A DNA stretch of 21,210 nucleotides from CALCCV01 sp964388665 (GCA_964388665.1 CAYMBJ010000066.1:1-21210), one strand, 5' to 3'; shown: positions 7,213-17,731, counted from the first letter of the stretch. Program-made: numbers and translations. Notes: generated by a model from the letters alone, not told the origin.

Positions 7213-10200
7213 TTATCCTACCTTGGATGCGGTAGGTGCGCCTGTCGCCAGGGCACCTTGGGTTCTGGCCCCTCGCCACAAGATCAGTGGCTTTAAGCCA
7301 AGCACATTGAAACAACTGATCATCGTTAACCAATCCATCCAGTTTTCCATCGTATGGGAGCGGACGATCTCGTGATTTGCCTGAAACAAAATGAACTCAT
7401 TATCCTGGATTGCCATTGGTAGGGCCCTAGTATCTAGCTTTTCAAAACAGTCCAAAAGAGCCTTGGCAATCTCGTTCCCACACTCAGTCACGGACTTCTT
7501 GAGCTCGGATTTGTCGATGACCTGAAAACCATTGATTCCCTTGGGCAAGCCAAGGACAAACTTTTCTCGTGTTTCTTTTGCAACATCTGCAGGCAACTCC
7601 ATTAGGGGTTGACCTGAAGCGGGAAGAGACAGCTTCTGTTGCTCATCTCTCAGAAAATTTTGAATGAGTCCCTTGTACTGATCATCTAAAATATGTTTTG
7701 CTGGAATCCAGAGCTGAATTTCTCCTGATTTTGCAAGGTTGTTTCTTTTTTCAATATCTCCAAGCAAAATGTCTCGATGCCATTTGTATCCGTCAACGTG
7801 GGCGATCCAGCGTTTTCCTCGTGCGCTTGTGATGACAAAGTCGGGAATCATTTTGACTCTGCCTCTGATGCTCTCTCTTTCGTCTTGAGCTTTCCATGAG
7901 TAATTTGAAAAATGAGCTTGTAGGATCTTGACGAATCCACCCTCTGCGGCTTGAGACTCCGGATCCACTTCTGTTAAGCCTGCCTGTTCTGGATTCCTTG
8001 TGACAAGAAATTCCTTGTGAAGCTTTTCGAAGAGCGGAGCGGATCCCTCAACATTGAGTAAGGATTTCCTGATTAAGGGATGATCCCATTGGTTATCATA
8101 GGATTTGATGCATTTGTAACAACCATTGGCACAACACTTTGTTAGCACGCGACGTTGAGCTTCCTCCATGATTTGATTCCAATAGTCCCAAACCAACGAA
8201 ATGATTCCGCTGCCGCCGGGTTCGCGATCCACCAGTAAAATAGCGATTTGCGCAATTGCTTGATGTCCAGAAGTGTCGGCAGGCGAAAGAATTTTCTGAG
8301 TTGTGATCTCAAGGTGATTGTTGCGCCGATTTAGATGCAGTGTTTTGTGAATGGCCCGATCCAGCACGGCTTCAAAGGTGGGATAAAACGACTTGAAATC
8401 CTCTTCGCCACCACCATTAACCCATCCCTGGCTACATACGGATGAATAGGGAATACGCAAAACGATGGCTTGTCCCTGATTGTATACACAGGGCAAGAAT
8501 GGCACCCACTGGCTGGCGTCGCCTTTTGGGCGTTCCAGTCTGACAGAGAATAATTTCGAATCCGTGTTTTCTTTGTATAAGTGAAGAATCGCGGGACCCG
8601 AGGATTTTTGTTTTTGCACCTGTGAAAGTACGGAGACCGTTTCTAGCAGCTTGGATTGACTCAAATGTAAATCCACTTCGACCTGCACGGGTTCGCAATG
8701 TGTCCAACTAGCGTCTGGCTGGGGACGTCCAATTCGCTTGAGTTCTTGCACGGCTCGATGGTGATTTCTTCTTCCGTCGTGGTCACTAATGACATCAGCT
8801 TGAAGCCCATGTGCCTCAACGACAGTTACCAGCTCAGGCAAGAGACGATTTGCATTCGCTGAATTTTCTGAAATCAGATCTGCTCCACAGAACTTGCATT
8901 CCCGGTGGTCCGGTTCAGTAAGATCATCACAACCCGCAGAACAAATACCCCAGCGTGCACCCAGCTTGATCTCTTCGCCAGATTGGTAGCGATCAATCTT
9001 GTAGATAAAGCCTTGGCCGTAGACTTTTTGTTCAGGCGCCAATTCGCGCAAAGCTACTGATGCAGATCTTTCATATTTTAGAGTTTTTGAGTCCTTGCTC
9101 TTATCATCCTTTTTGAAAGATGATTTAACACCAATGAAGCGCGTGACTTTTCCGGGGAAATCAAAATTTGGCAAAAATCCCCAGGTGGCAAGATCAGAAA
9201 TGGGGGTGGCTTGCTCCCATTTTGCGACAAGACCCAGCTTGTGTTTCAATAGATAATGCGCTCTCTCAAAAGCTCTTCGCGTCTGAATTTCCTCATCACC
9301 AGTTGATCTAGGCTTAGATTTCAAACGCTTGAAATCGTCCAGATAGAGTTTGGCCTGAAGTGCAAAAAAATTGAGGCTTTCTTGAAAGCTCAACCCCCAC
9401 TTGTCAAATTCGGCGGCGCCCAAAAGACCTTCGCGCAATTCTGCAACTCTATGTTCAGCAAGGTCCCTCGTCCAAAGGTTTTTGCTAATTTCAAAAACGA
9501 ACTCCTGTTTTTTCTGACTGATTGTTTTTTCTCTTTCTTTGTAAATCCTTTTCCAATCCAGAGGAGCCACTTCAGCAAATCCATCGGCTTCACCGATGAC
9601 CCGTTTGTATTCCTTTAAGATCTCGTTCAAATTTACAAGCTTTTGCCAATCTGTTATTTCAAGAGAAGGACCTTCGCCGGCCGCAGTCATGCATTCAATG
9701 ACGAGTCCGTTCAGATGACGTTTGATGATAAATGTGTTTTCAACTGGAATCCCAGGAGGGAGAATTTCTCCTGAGACCATGTCCATTGGCGTTTCAAAGA
9801 AAGTCATGTCATGACTGCCCAATGTACAATGAGTGACCACGAGCGCGCGCTTAGGCTTTCTTCCGGCTCGTCCTGCCCTCTGAGCATAATTGGATGGGTC
9901 TGGCGGAACCGAACGATGCACGACAACAGGCAGCTCCGGCAGATCGACGCCCATTTCTAAAGTCGGTGTGGCCACGAGAGTATTGATCTCTCGGGAGTTG
10001 AATTTCCGAATGGCTTCATTGGCTTCAGATGCACCCAACATGCCATTGTGCTCCTGGGCTTTTATGAGCCTTGTGTCTTCATTAAAACTGCGCTGGTAAA
10101 GTGATCTGTAATATTGATGGCTTGGCAGCTCATGACTTCGCCAAACATCAATTGCGTTTTTTCCAGTGGGTAGCCCCTCTAGGGCAAGATTTTGTGGCAC

Positions 10201-13200
10201 TACCATTCGTTGAGGACTGTCGGAGCCACGAAAAGCTTTGAGACTGGAAGTGATAAAAGTCAGACCTTCAGTTTTGATTCTGGGCTCGTCTTGACCGCTG
10301 TCTCTTAAATCTACATATTTCTGAAAGGGACTTTGTGTGATCAATTGAATCCATGACGTTGGCGATGCCCACTTCTGAATGGCTTCATCTCCTCCCAAGC
10401 TCCAAATCAAACGCCCAATTGTTGAAACCTTTGATAACGACGAAGTTCCAAGGGACTTGCCAATCAATTCAACTAATTTGGGGCAGTCAGACTGCCTAAT
10501 TCCATGTCGCCCTAAAAAAAGGCGCGCCGTCGACGGGGATACACCGCGCCACTGCCCCGCCTCACTGAGTTCCTTGATCAACCAAAGTGCAACGAGAAAA
10601 AGTCCCTTTCCATCAAGCTTCAGCTCTGGATTTGACTTGGCATAATCATGAAACATTTCATTTGAAAAACCTTGCAGGGCCCAAGTTGCAAGACCTGTTG
10701 ATTGAAGACTTCCTTCGCGATTGGTTATCGAGCCTAACTCCAAAAGAATGACCTCTGTGAGAAGTTTTAAGCACCATCTGCCTCGATCGGAAGCTATCAA
10801 ATCCACTTCGTCGACCAATTTCCTTCGGCTCTCAGCCTGATCATCATCATTGATAGTGAAATTGTCTAACAACCAGTCTTTATTGGTTCTATTCTCTTCA
10901 GTGTCCCTATAGTCAAAAGCCAGAACGTCCCTCGGAATCAAGCTTTGCAAAATCGATTTGGTGATCACCAAGGTCTTTGGTAGATGTTGGTCTCTGGCAT
11001 GCAGTTTCCGATTTTGAAGTGATGCCAAAAGACGAATTGCAAACTCGTACCGATGCGCCTCGTGTTTGAGATCCTCACTTTCTCGATTCAAAATCACCCA
11101 ATCCCCGGTGTCGCTGGCCGCCTTGGCTTCCGTTAGAAAGGTCACGATAGCTCGGCGCAAATGAAAGCGACGATGGCGATCTGAAAGAAATCCCGCTAGA
11201 AATGAGGTTTCCTGGCGATTGTCTGCAAAAACCAGGAGTTTTTGCTCTTCAGACTCATTGATGTGAGTAAGTAAAGATGCTCCGTACACGCTCAAATCCG
11301 TAGCTGGCCCTCCTCGATGCATAAAAAGCACTGGGCGATTGCCATCTCTCGAAACCGAAGCACAGGCTGGGCAACTGGCCCAATCACTGGCCTCCCTTTT
11401 ATTGGTGCTTGTTCGATGAACTCGAATGAGAATTTTGTCTTGAGACGTCGCCTGATATTTTTCATTTACCGGAGAAATATAGTGATGCCGACCCTCTGAG
11501 TTAAAAAGATAGCGATGAAGTTTCCAACTCTTTTTATCTTTTAGAAGATCTTCGTTAACGTCTGAAGGGTCATGCAATACAAATAGCTGTTCTCCTTCGG
11601 TGGCGTTGTCTTCGTCAAAAAATGGAGGCAGATCCTGAAGCAGATACCGGTCCTTGCCTCCAGAGTTATCAGGAACTCCCAAGCCCGCCCAGGCCCCATG
11701 GCCGCACTTGCGGCAGGACACATAGTCTAATGCGCACTGGGAGAGTTTCTCCCTTTGATTTTCTTCTGCCAGTTCCTTTTTGTCTAGGGTCCAGAAAATT
11801 CTTGGCTCCGATTTGCCGAAGGCATGGATTCGCAAACCAAGGGCCGGAGCATGTACTTCTTTGTAGGCATGGCTACACAAAAGCAGAAGAGCTTCAAGAT
11901 GGACGCGATCACCCTCAGACACTTTTTTAAATCTCTCAGCCGCGATTGTCCAAGTCACTGCAGGGTCATAGGCGCCTTTATCATTGCGCAATAAAACTCC
12001 CGCGAGTTTTTTTGAAATTGGTTCTAATTGTGAATAGAGCTTAGCTGACAACTCTTGCTCTTGGGACTCATTTATACCACAGAGCTTTTCTGCTAAGGAA
12101 TGTAGGCACGTGGGAAATTCTTGAGCTAGTAGCGTTTCCACTTCTTGGGGATCCAAGCGCGTGAACTTATCAAAGTCAGCTTTTGTAGCTTCGGGAAGAT
12201 CCTCAAATTCGTCTTGTAAGAGCCACTGACCATCCTCAGGAAAATCTTTTCCAAATAATTTCGTGAAGAAGGTTTGCATTCTTGCAGTCACATCCTCGCC
12301 GTTTCCTTGTGACAAGGTCGCGGACGTTGCAATTGGAAGGTAGTGTTTGGCGCCCTCTCCAACGTGAACTCTAAGGCGAGTGAGCAGACAGGACATCTCC
12401 AAGGCCAGGGTTCCCGTATAGGTGTGGGCTTCATCTAAAACAAGATACTTCAGATCCATGTCATTAAACAGAGGCTGATCCGAAGATCGCAACAACATAT
12501 ATTCGAGCATTTTGTAGTTGGTAAGCAGAATATGCGGGATGGTCGATGGCTCGCTCGGGTTCACCACAATTTGATCGGGATCAAAATACGATTGATCAAA
12601 TACAACATCTGGTCTCTGCTTTCTGACTTCAGCCTCTTTGGATTTAAGCTCTTTGATAACCTTGTCTTTGTCACGCGGAGCGAGTTGCTTAAAGGCACCA
12701 TTGTAAATTCCAACTTTGATGCCAGTACCTGCGGTGTACTTGAAAATACGAATGAACTGATCATGTACGAGAGCATTCATCGGGTAAATGAAAATAGCGC
12801 CGATTTTTTTCTGATTGGAACTCAGGCCCTGTTTGAGGAGGCCATTGATCACCGGGACAATGAAGCTCTCGCTCTTTCCCGAGCCAGTTCCTGTTGACAC
12901 AACCGTCGGGAGATTGTTGTTGATTCGGGTCCATGCCTTCATTTGATGGCTGAAAGGGCTTTGCAATTCTTTGAGTGCATTGATGTTTGCAGCAATCAGA
13001 GGATGAAACTCTGAGAGATTTAGCGCACCTGGCTTGCGAGTGCGAACGAGTTGTAAAACAGGATCCTGAAACAGCGAGCCTTGCGTGGACATAATGGCTC
13101 GAAGCTTATTGTCCAAATCGGTTTGGCCATTTTCAAGAAACGGATACTTGGAACTCACATAGTCGATCATGTCCGAGCGAAGACTTCGCAGGAGTGATAG

Positions 13201-13209
13201 GGGCTGCAT
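7213..13209 (-). CDS. Giant DEAH helicase with DUF1998 and nuclease-like tail (DrmA/B- or DruE-like)
   Basis: A 1998-aa SF2 helicase. Walker A is TGTGSGKS (106-113), motif II is DEAH (259-262), motif III is SAT (296-298), and the second RecA half holds VATPTLEMGVDLP (1078-1090) and QRAGRAGR (1109-1116). Between the halves lies an insertion of about 700 residues with two CxxC pairs (499/502 and 613/616). A further Cys cluster near 1415-1440 looks like a zinc ribbon. The DUF1998/MZB zinc module ends with CC-x3-GC-x2-C (1692-1700) and Y-x-NQ. Residues about 1755-1835 hold PDF (1789) and HVDGYKWH with a following D-x3-R, as in Vsr/DUF559 nuclease folds. DISARM splits this helicase and DUF1998 between DrmA and DrmB, while Druantia DruE fuses them. 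ATG 13209 overlaps the methylase stop as TAATG, with GAGGG 7 bases upstream. It probably translocates on phage DNA as the core motor of a defence complex. Confidence 0.85.
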   Translation of the reverse strand: MQPLSLLRSLRSDMIDYVSSKYPFLENGQTDLDNKLRAIMSTQGSLFQDPVLQLVRTRKPGALNLSEFHPLIAANINALKELQSPFSHQMKAWTRINNNLPTVVSTGTGSGKSESFIVPVINGLLKQGLSSNQKKIGAIFIYPMNALVHDQFIRIFKYTAGTGIKVGIYNGAFKQLAPRDKDKVIKELKSKEAEVRKQRPDVVFDQSYFDPDQIVVNPSEPSTIPHILLTNYKMLEYMLLRSSDQPLFNDMDLKYLVLDEAHTYTGTLALEMSCLLTRLRVHVGEGAKHYLPIATSATLSQGNGEDVTARMQTFFTKLFGKDFPEDGQWLLQDEFEDLPEATKADFDKFTRLDPQEVETLLAQEFPTCLHSLAEKLCGINESQEQELSAKLYSQLEPISKKLAGVLLRNDKGAYDPAVTWTIAAERFKKVSEGDRVHLEALLLLCSHAYKEVHAPALGLRIHAFGKSEPRIFWTLDKKELAEENQREKLSQCALDYVSCRKCGHGAWAGLGVPDNSGGKDRYLLQDLPPFFDEDNATEGEQLFVLHDPSDVNEDLLKDKKSWKLHRYLFNSEGRHHYISPVNEKYQATSQDKILIRVHRTSTNKREASDWASCPACASVSRDGNRPVLFMHRGGPATDLSVYGASLLTHINESEEQKLLVFADNRQETSFLAGFLSDRHRRFHLRRAIVTFLTEAKAASDTGDWVILNRESEDLKHEAHRYEFAIRLLASLQNRKLHARDQHLPKTLVITKSILQSLIPRDVLAFDYRDTEENRTNKDWLLDNFTINDDDQAESRRKLVDEVDLIASDRGRWCLKLLTEVILLELGSITNREGSLQSTGLATWALQGFSNEMFHDYAKSNPELKLDGKGLFLVALWLIKELSEAGQWRGVSPSTARLFLGRHGIRQSDCPKLVELIGKSLGTSSLSKVSTIGRLIWSLGGDEAIQKWASPTSWIQLITQSPFQKYVDLRDSGQDEPRIKTEGLTFITSSLKAFRGSDSPQRMVVPQNLALEGLPTGKNAIDVWRSHELPSHQYYRSLYQRSFNEDTRLIKAQEHNGMLGASEANEAIRKFNSREINTLVATPTLEMGVDLPELPVVVHRSVPPDPSNYAQRAGRAGRKPKRALVVTHCTLGSHDMTFFETPMDMVSGEILPPGIPVENTFIIKRHLNGLVIECMTAAGEGPSLEITDWQKLVNLNEILKEYKRVIGEADGFAEVAPLDWKRIYKEREKTISQKKQEFVFEISKNLWTRDLAEHRVAELREGLLGAAEFDKWGLSFQESLNFFALQAKLYLDDFKRLKSKPRSTGDEEIQTRRAFERAHYLLKHKLGLVAKWEQATPISDLATWGFLPNFDFPGKVTRFIGVKSSFKKDDKSKDSKTLKYERSASVALRELAPEQKVYGQGFIYKIDRYQSGEEIKLGARWGICSAGCDDLTEPDHRECKFCGADLISENSANANRLLPELVTVVEAHGLQADVISDHDGRRNHHRAVQELKRIGRPQPDASWTHCEPVQVEVDLHLSQSKLLETVSVLSQVQKQKSSGPAILHLYKENTDSKLFSVRLERPKGDASQWVPFLPCVYNQGQAIVLRIPYSSVCSQGWVNGGGEEDFKSFYPTFEAVLDRAIHKTLHLNRRNNHLEITTQKILSPADTSGHQAIAQIAILLVDREPGGSGIISLVWDYWNQIMEEAQRRVLTKCCANGCYKCIKSYDNQWDHPLIRKSLLNVEGSAPLFEKLHKEFLVTRNPEQAGLTEVDPESQAAEGGFVKILQAHFSNYSWKAQDERESIRGRVKMIPDFVITSARGKRWIAHVDGYKWHRDILLGDIEKRNNLAKSGEIQLWIPAKHILDDQYKGLIQNFLRDEQQKLSLPASGQPLMELPADVAKETREKFVLGLPKGINGFQVIDKSELKKSVTECGNEIAKALLDCFEKLDTRALPMAIQDNEFILFQANHEIVRSHTMENWMDWLTMISCFNVLGLKPLILWRGARTQGALATGAPTASKVG

Positions 13210-16200
13210 TATGAAGCCCTCACACTAGACGAGGATTTAGCTCCGGCTTTACGCTTTTGAAGTGGTTTTGCAAGAGCGGCACTATGTGGCTCTCGAGGCT
13301 CGGATTGTGTTAGTGGCTGAGATTTGAGTTTGAATATCGGTGTGGGGTCGACTCCGTACATGTTTTTTTGCTTACTATAGTGGTCGAATGCTTCTATGAC
13401 GTCTTTGATGTACTGCGGGTTGTTCCGCTTCAAACAATCGAATTGTGTGTCGAGCATCCAGATTAGGTTTTCTCGATTGAGCGCGCCTTTGTTTTGGCCA
13501 TAGTGGAGCCATAAGAGTGCATCCATTTTTGGAAATTGAATTCCTTTCTTTGTAAGAAGATGACTAGATTCGTCTATAAATTTTGTATTGTAGTTTGCAA
13601 GCGGCATCGCGATCATTTGGCCGAATGTTCTATTAGTACCCCCTTGGAATTTCATGCAAAAGTCGGTACTAATCGCATTTAGAAGGCTGCAAAGGGTATC
13701 TTGATCTGTATCAAGCTGGATTGTATATGAAGAGTCATCAGCGAAGGTTCCTCTTGGTAGAGTAGCGCAGATAAGGGACCTTTGGTTGGATGGTTGGCTG
13801 ATTTTTCTCCAAACAATCACTGGGGAATCGAGGTCAATACCGAAATTCCTCAATTCTTGAGAATTTCCATACTGTGAAAAGCTGAGGTCTGACCGAATTC
13901 TAAAGAAATCATAATGTTTTCCCTTTACGAGTGGAACCCACTTCCCGATTTTTCCAGCAAGAACATCTTCCCACTTGGGGAGTTCCTTCGGTGGAATGCT
14001 CTCAGTGAATTCCGACAGGCCTCTTTGTGGGCCAGTCTTCTGGTTGATTCCTTGCCCGATGAACGAGGTTTCAATTTGATCGAGATACACGACGGGGCCG
14101 CTCGCGGTATGAAGAGCTTTGGCAATCTCAAGTTGCCTTGGATCTGTCAGTCCAGGGATGGAAAGTATCTCTTTTGAAAAATAATTCCCGACTGTTTTCA
14201 AGTCCAACTCGACAGCTCTGTGCCCGACGGAGATTTTTGAAACGTCCTTGACATCCAAGTTGGCTGCAACTCCATCGAGCATATTCAGATCCGTGATTCC
14301 ATGAACAAAGCGCGGCGATGACCATCGTCGTTTCGATTGAGTTCCGACAAGGCATGTGAATTCAACTCTGCTATCAATTTCAAAAATGTCTAGCAAATTG
14401 ATGAATGAGCTCGCTTCTTCAAGACCCCATTTTTCAAAAAAGTGTTCTCGAAGAGATTTTGTCCCACCGTTTACAAACACTGCAGACCTTGAAACCAAAA
14501 GGCCGTAGCGGCCATTTGTTCCTGAGATTCGTTCAGCCAAGAGAACGAACAGGGTTGCCAAATCATTTTTTCCGCTGGGTCGAATTTCTGAGCGGTCACC
14601 TTCTTGCCAGAGATTGGAAAGGTGATTGAAAAAAGTGTCCTGTTGATACCAAGTGCTTGCCGCTTGGGGATCAGCCTTATAAAGGGCTGCTACTCGCTTT
14701 TCCTTTTCCGATGCCTTGGTTCCATTGTAGGTAGGATCGAAGTGTGGATAAATATCCTTATCCTTAACGCCAACCACTTTCCAGGGTGGATTTGAGATTA
14801 TTGCCGAGAATCCAAAATAGTCTGCATTTGCATAAACCTGCGAAAACTCCACATTCCAATGGAAGAATCTATGGTGATTCGCAACTTTCAACGCCGTCTT
14901 CAATGTGGCTAAGGCTTTCTTTGATAGCGACTTTTGTCTTTTCGTTCGATCCAAACCATCGGCATTGAGAAGATATTCAATCAGTTCTTGGAAAATTGAA
15001 AAAGTTGGAAAACTCTCCCACGCATCCACGGGCCAGAACCACATTGCGGTACTGATATCTCCCAGAGCGTTGAGTCGGGCGAAGGCTCGTTGGTGCTTGA
15101 CCATGCGATTGTATAGTTTTGCACCGTATTCGCGAATCAATGCGGTTCTACGCTCTCTTTGGAGTTTCTCATCGACCTCGGTGTCTGTGGCTTCGATTAA
15201 AATCGGATCCATGTCTGGAATCAAAGATAGATGGTCCTTGTGACGCGCATCCAGGCGATCTACAGTGTCGCCGGCATCTTGCATTTTTTCAAATTCTTCT
15301 AAAGCTTTTCGTGAAAGTTGAAGGAAGTGGCTGACCGAATTTTGCCATCCATTTGCTAAAATGGGCCACTCATCTTGAATTTTATTTTGCTCAGCTCTTA
15401 GATTCTTAACGACCTGATCTTGTTTTTCTTTAAGATTTTCCGAATTCTCCACTTTACCATATGCAGATTGCATATTGTCCCAGGCTGCCCAAATCTTTTT
15501 ATCGACCTTGATGTGCTGGTAGGGAATATCAAACAGAGTAGGGAATTCTACACCCTCATCCCAGGAGGCTCTGGAGCGATTGGTAAAATCAGCGCCAATG
15601 AGTGAGTTTCCACACTTCAAGCGGTGATGGAGGAAGGGAAGCGGTTTGCCTGGAACCAGAGCCTCCAAGTAAAGACTCGTGCGGCACAACTCAAGGGAAA
15701 GAGGATTGACGTCCACGCCAAACAGGCAGTTTTCTAAAATTTCCCGTTTGCATTCCTGGAGATCCTGAGGTTGAGGTTCTCGACCTCTCAAGTTGGGGTG
15801 GCGCTCTTTCACTTTGGCTTTGAGTAGCTGATCTCCGAGATATTTGAGTGTTGCAATGAGAAAGCCACCGCTGCCGACTGCGGGTTCAACGATTTTCAGT
15901 TTTAATATTTCTTGGCTAGATTTGCCTTCCACGAGCGGCTTCAGAGTTCGTTTCACTAAAAACTCCGCGAGCTTCGGTGGCGTATAGAAACTTGCGGTCT
16001 GGCGTTTTTGCCCTCCCAGGGGGGCAACAATAAATTTTCCAAGACTTGGCTCATAGGCAGGCCGCGATCGTGAAATAAAGGAATCGAGATGTCCTTTCGC
16101 TTTCCTTTTTGTTTTTGCATTTTGCTTTTGAACTTTCTTCAAACTCCCGGTGTCGCCCTCAGAGAAGCTCTCCATTTTCAAAGCTTTGGCTAGCTCCACG

Positions 16201-17705
16201 GTTACCAAACCCACTCCACCACCGTGAGCAGGCACCCAAGTCATCTCTTCTGCCACAATGATTGGCTTTTGTGCCAGGAGGGATTCATACACAGCTCCCA
16301 ATTGAGCGACACCCAAGTTAGCAAAATGAAGGCGACGACCATGCTCGTGACCTTCGACTCTGGATAGTGCCGTAAGGACTTTGGCCATAGTAGAATCGCG
16401 AAGGGCGGGACCCTGGTCAAAAATCGGAGCTTGGTCAGGCGCAAACAATTGACCGTTGAATGGGGAAACTACTTGATCACCATCCAGACGGACTCCTCGT
16501 CGCAAAAGGGTGAAAATACTCAACAGAGTACCCCAAATATAAGTGCCATCTGGATCAGCTTGACCACGAGAGTGCAGCCGTAAAAAGTTTTCGGCCCAAT
16601 CCCTGAGATGTTCGAGGCTGTAGAAGGCCGCATATTTTTCATTGTTTGTCGGCAAATAAGCTTTCGCCTCAGCGAATAGAACAAACAAGATGCGGTAAAG
16701 AACAAACAAGCCATCTTTAAAGAGTTGATTTGCTATTTTTTCATTCTGCGTCTTTTTCTTCGCTTCAGAGCGCAACTGTGGATCGATTTGCAGTCGTTCA
16801 TTGCATAAAAGTTCCAGAGCAAGGGTGACCTGCTTGTGCAGTTCTTCGGTTATGCGACGGGCCTGTTCCAGGTCTTCCTTAAATAAATGAGAAGACTTGG
16901 TCAGTCTTTGGTTGAGTGAACCAGCTGACCCTTCTTCTTCTGAGTCCTCGTCTTTGCTATCTTTTTCAACGTCCGTTTTTTCACTATTTTGGTCTGAGGT
17001 TTGAGATGCATAGGCGAAGAAATCTGCTGAGAGTAAGTGACTAGCCAAAATCAGAGCCTCGTCATTGTCTCCGGACATCACTTCGGGCCAGCGGAGTTCT
17101 AAGCACTGATTGCTGGTTTGTGAGTCAGACCTGAGGTAATAGGCGCCATAGGGAAGAAATAAGACTGCTTCAGGTAGTCCGCTTGTTTTGAGAGCCTTCT
17201 CTACTGTTTCTATAAGGGAGGGCTTTCGGTGGGATTCATATGAAACGGAGCCATCGGGGTCAGTCAGGTGGCCCGAATGAAAAGCAGAAATGGGGGACTC
17301 GGGCGATGCAGAGACAAACACGGCAACGGAGTGATTTTCATGCTTTGGAGCTTGGTATACGATATGTCCTTCATATTCTTCGAGCTTCAACTGACTTAGG
17401 TCAAAGTTTGCAGATGTGTAGCCGAAGTATTCGAGGGTTCGACTCATCCATTCTGTTATCAGTCCCCTTCGTTTATTCTGCGAATCCGCTTTTGAGTTTG
17501 AAATTCTCTCATATTTTTTGTCAAACTCGAGGAAGGCGTCACGAAATACGCGCAAAGATTCATTTAAATATTTTTTTCTAACTTCATTTTCGTAGGCATC
17601 TTGTTCGACCATTCGAGTGAGAGTTTCCTCACCCAAAAAACCGCTGTGACTTTCTATGCCCTTCAGAGCTGCTTGTGATTTGCTTAGTCTTTTTGCTGTT
17701 GCCAT
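13209..17705 (-). CDS. Large Eco57I-type adenine-N6 DNA methyltransferase (DrmMI-like)
   Basis: A 1498-aa methyltransferase. Motif X is SFYTPP (572-577), motif I, which binds SAM, is EPAVGSGGF (607-615), the acidic loop is FGVDVNP (662-668), and catalytic motif IV is NPPW (972-975). NPPW is diagnostic of amino-group methylases, adenine-N6 in this family. About 300 residues separate motif I from motif IV, and roughly 500 C-terminal residues probably recognise the target. The N-terminal 570 residues are helical, with an acidic low-complexity linker at about 238-262 and a Lys-rich one at 522-540; no clear nuclease motif is seen there. This fits DISARM and BREX, where a PglX-like methylase marks self DNA without being a fused restriction enzyme. 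It is the middle gene of the operon: 26 bases follow the SNF2 stop, and its own stop overlaps the helicase start. The ATG has GGGA a few bases upstream. Confidence 0.9.
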   Translation of the reverse strand: MATAKRLSKSQAALKGIESHSGFLGEETLTRMVEQDAYENEVRKKYLNESLRVFRDAFLEFDKKYERISNSKADSQNKRRGLITEWMSRTLEYFGYTSANFDLSQLKLEEYEGHIVYQAPKHENHSVAVFVSASPESPISAFHSGHLTDPDGSVSYESHRKPSLIETVEKALKTSGLPEAVLFLPYGAYYLRSDSQTSNQCLELRWPEVMSGDNDEALILASHLLSADFFAYASQTSDQNSEKTDVEKDSKDEDSEEEGSAGSLNQRLTKSSHLFKEDLEQARRITEELHKQVTLALELLCNERLQIDPQLRSEAKKKTQNEKIANQLFKDGLFVLYRILFVLFAEAKAYLPTNNEKYAAFYSLEHLRDWAENFLRLHSRGQADPDGTYIWGTLLSIFTLLRRGVRLDGDQVVSPFNGQLFAPDQAPIFDQGPALRDSTMAKVLTALSRVEGHEHGRRLHFANLGVAQLGAVYESLLAQKPIIVAEEMTWVPAHGGGVGLVTVELAKALKMESFSEGDTGSLKKVQKQNAKTKRKAKGHLDSFISRSRPAYEPSLGKFIVAPLGGQKRQTASFYTPPKLAEFLVKRTLKPLVEGKSSQEILKLKIVEPAVGSGGFLIATLKYLGDQLLKAKVKERHPNLRGREPQPQDLQECKREILENCLFGVDVNPLSLELCRTSLYLEALVPGKPLPFLHHRLKCGNSLIGADFTNRSRASWDEGVEFPTLFDIPYQHIKVDKKIWAAWDNMQSAYGKVENSENLKEKQDQVVKNLRAEQNKIQDEWPILANGWQNSVSHFLQLSRKALEEFEKMQDAGDTVDRLDARHKDHLSLIPDMDPILIEATDTEVDEKLQRERRTALIREYGAKLYNRMVKHQRAFARLNALGDISTAMWFWPVDAWESFPTFSIFQELIEYLLNADGLDRTKRQKSLSKKALATLKTALKVANHHRFFHWNVEFSQVYANADYFGFSAIISNPPWKVVGVKDKDIYPHFDPTYNGTKASEKEKRVAALYKADPQAASTWYQQDTFFNHLSNLWQEGDRSEIRPSGKNDLATLFVLLAERISGTNGRYGLLVSRSAVFVNGGTKSLREHFFEKWGLEEASSFINLLDIFEIDSRVEFTCLVGTQSKRRWSSPRFVHGITDLNMLDGVAANLDVKDVSKISVGHRAVELDLKTVGNYFSKEILSIPGLTDPRQLEIAKALHTASGPVVYLDQIETSFIGQGINQKTGPQRGLSEFTESIPPKELPKWEDVLAGKIGKWVPLVKGKHYDFFRIRSDLSFSQYGNSQELRNFGIDLDSPVIVWRKISQPSNQRSLICATLPRGTFADDSSYTIQLDTDQDTLCSLLNAISTDFCMKFQGGTNRTFGQMIAMPLANYNTKFIDESSHLLTKKGIQFPKMDALLWLHYGQNKGALNRENLIWMLDTQFDCLKRNNPQYIKDVIEAFDHYSKQKNMYGVDPTPIFKLKSQPLTQSEPREPHSAALAKPLQKRKAGAKSSSSVRAS

Positions 17706-17731
17706 GGTTTTCCCTTTTTATTTTAAAGCTA

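Noticed and set aside
7233..7256. GC-rich imperfect hairpin near the end of the large helicase gene as a terminator
   Set aside because: The stem is imperfect, it lies inside the coding sequence and no T-run follows on either strand.
9382..9618. Plus-strand frame of 78 codons, and similar frames at 11622-11930, 12532-12897, 17240-17581 and 19554-19877
   Set aside because: All oppose the large minus-strand genes, whose frames carry consecutive conserved motifs; none has a recognisable domain or a good ribosome site.
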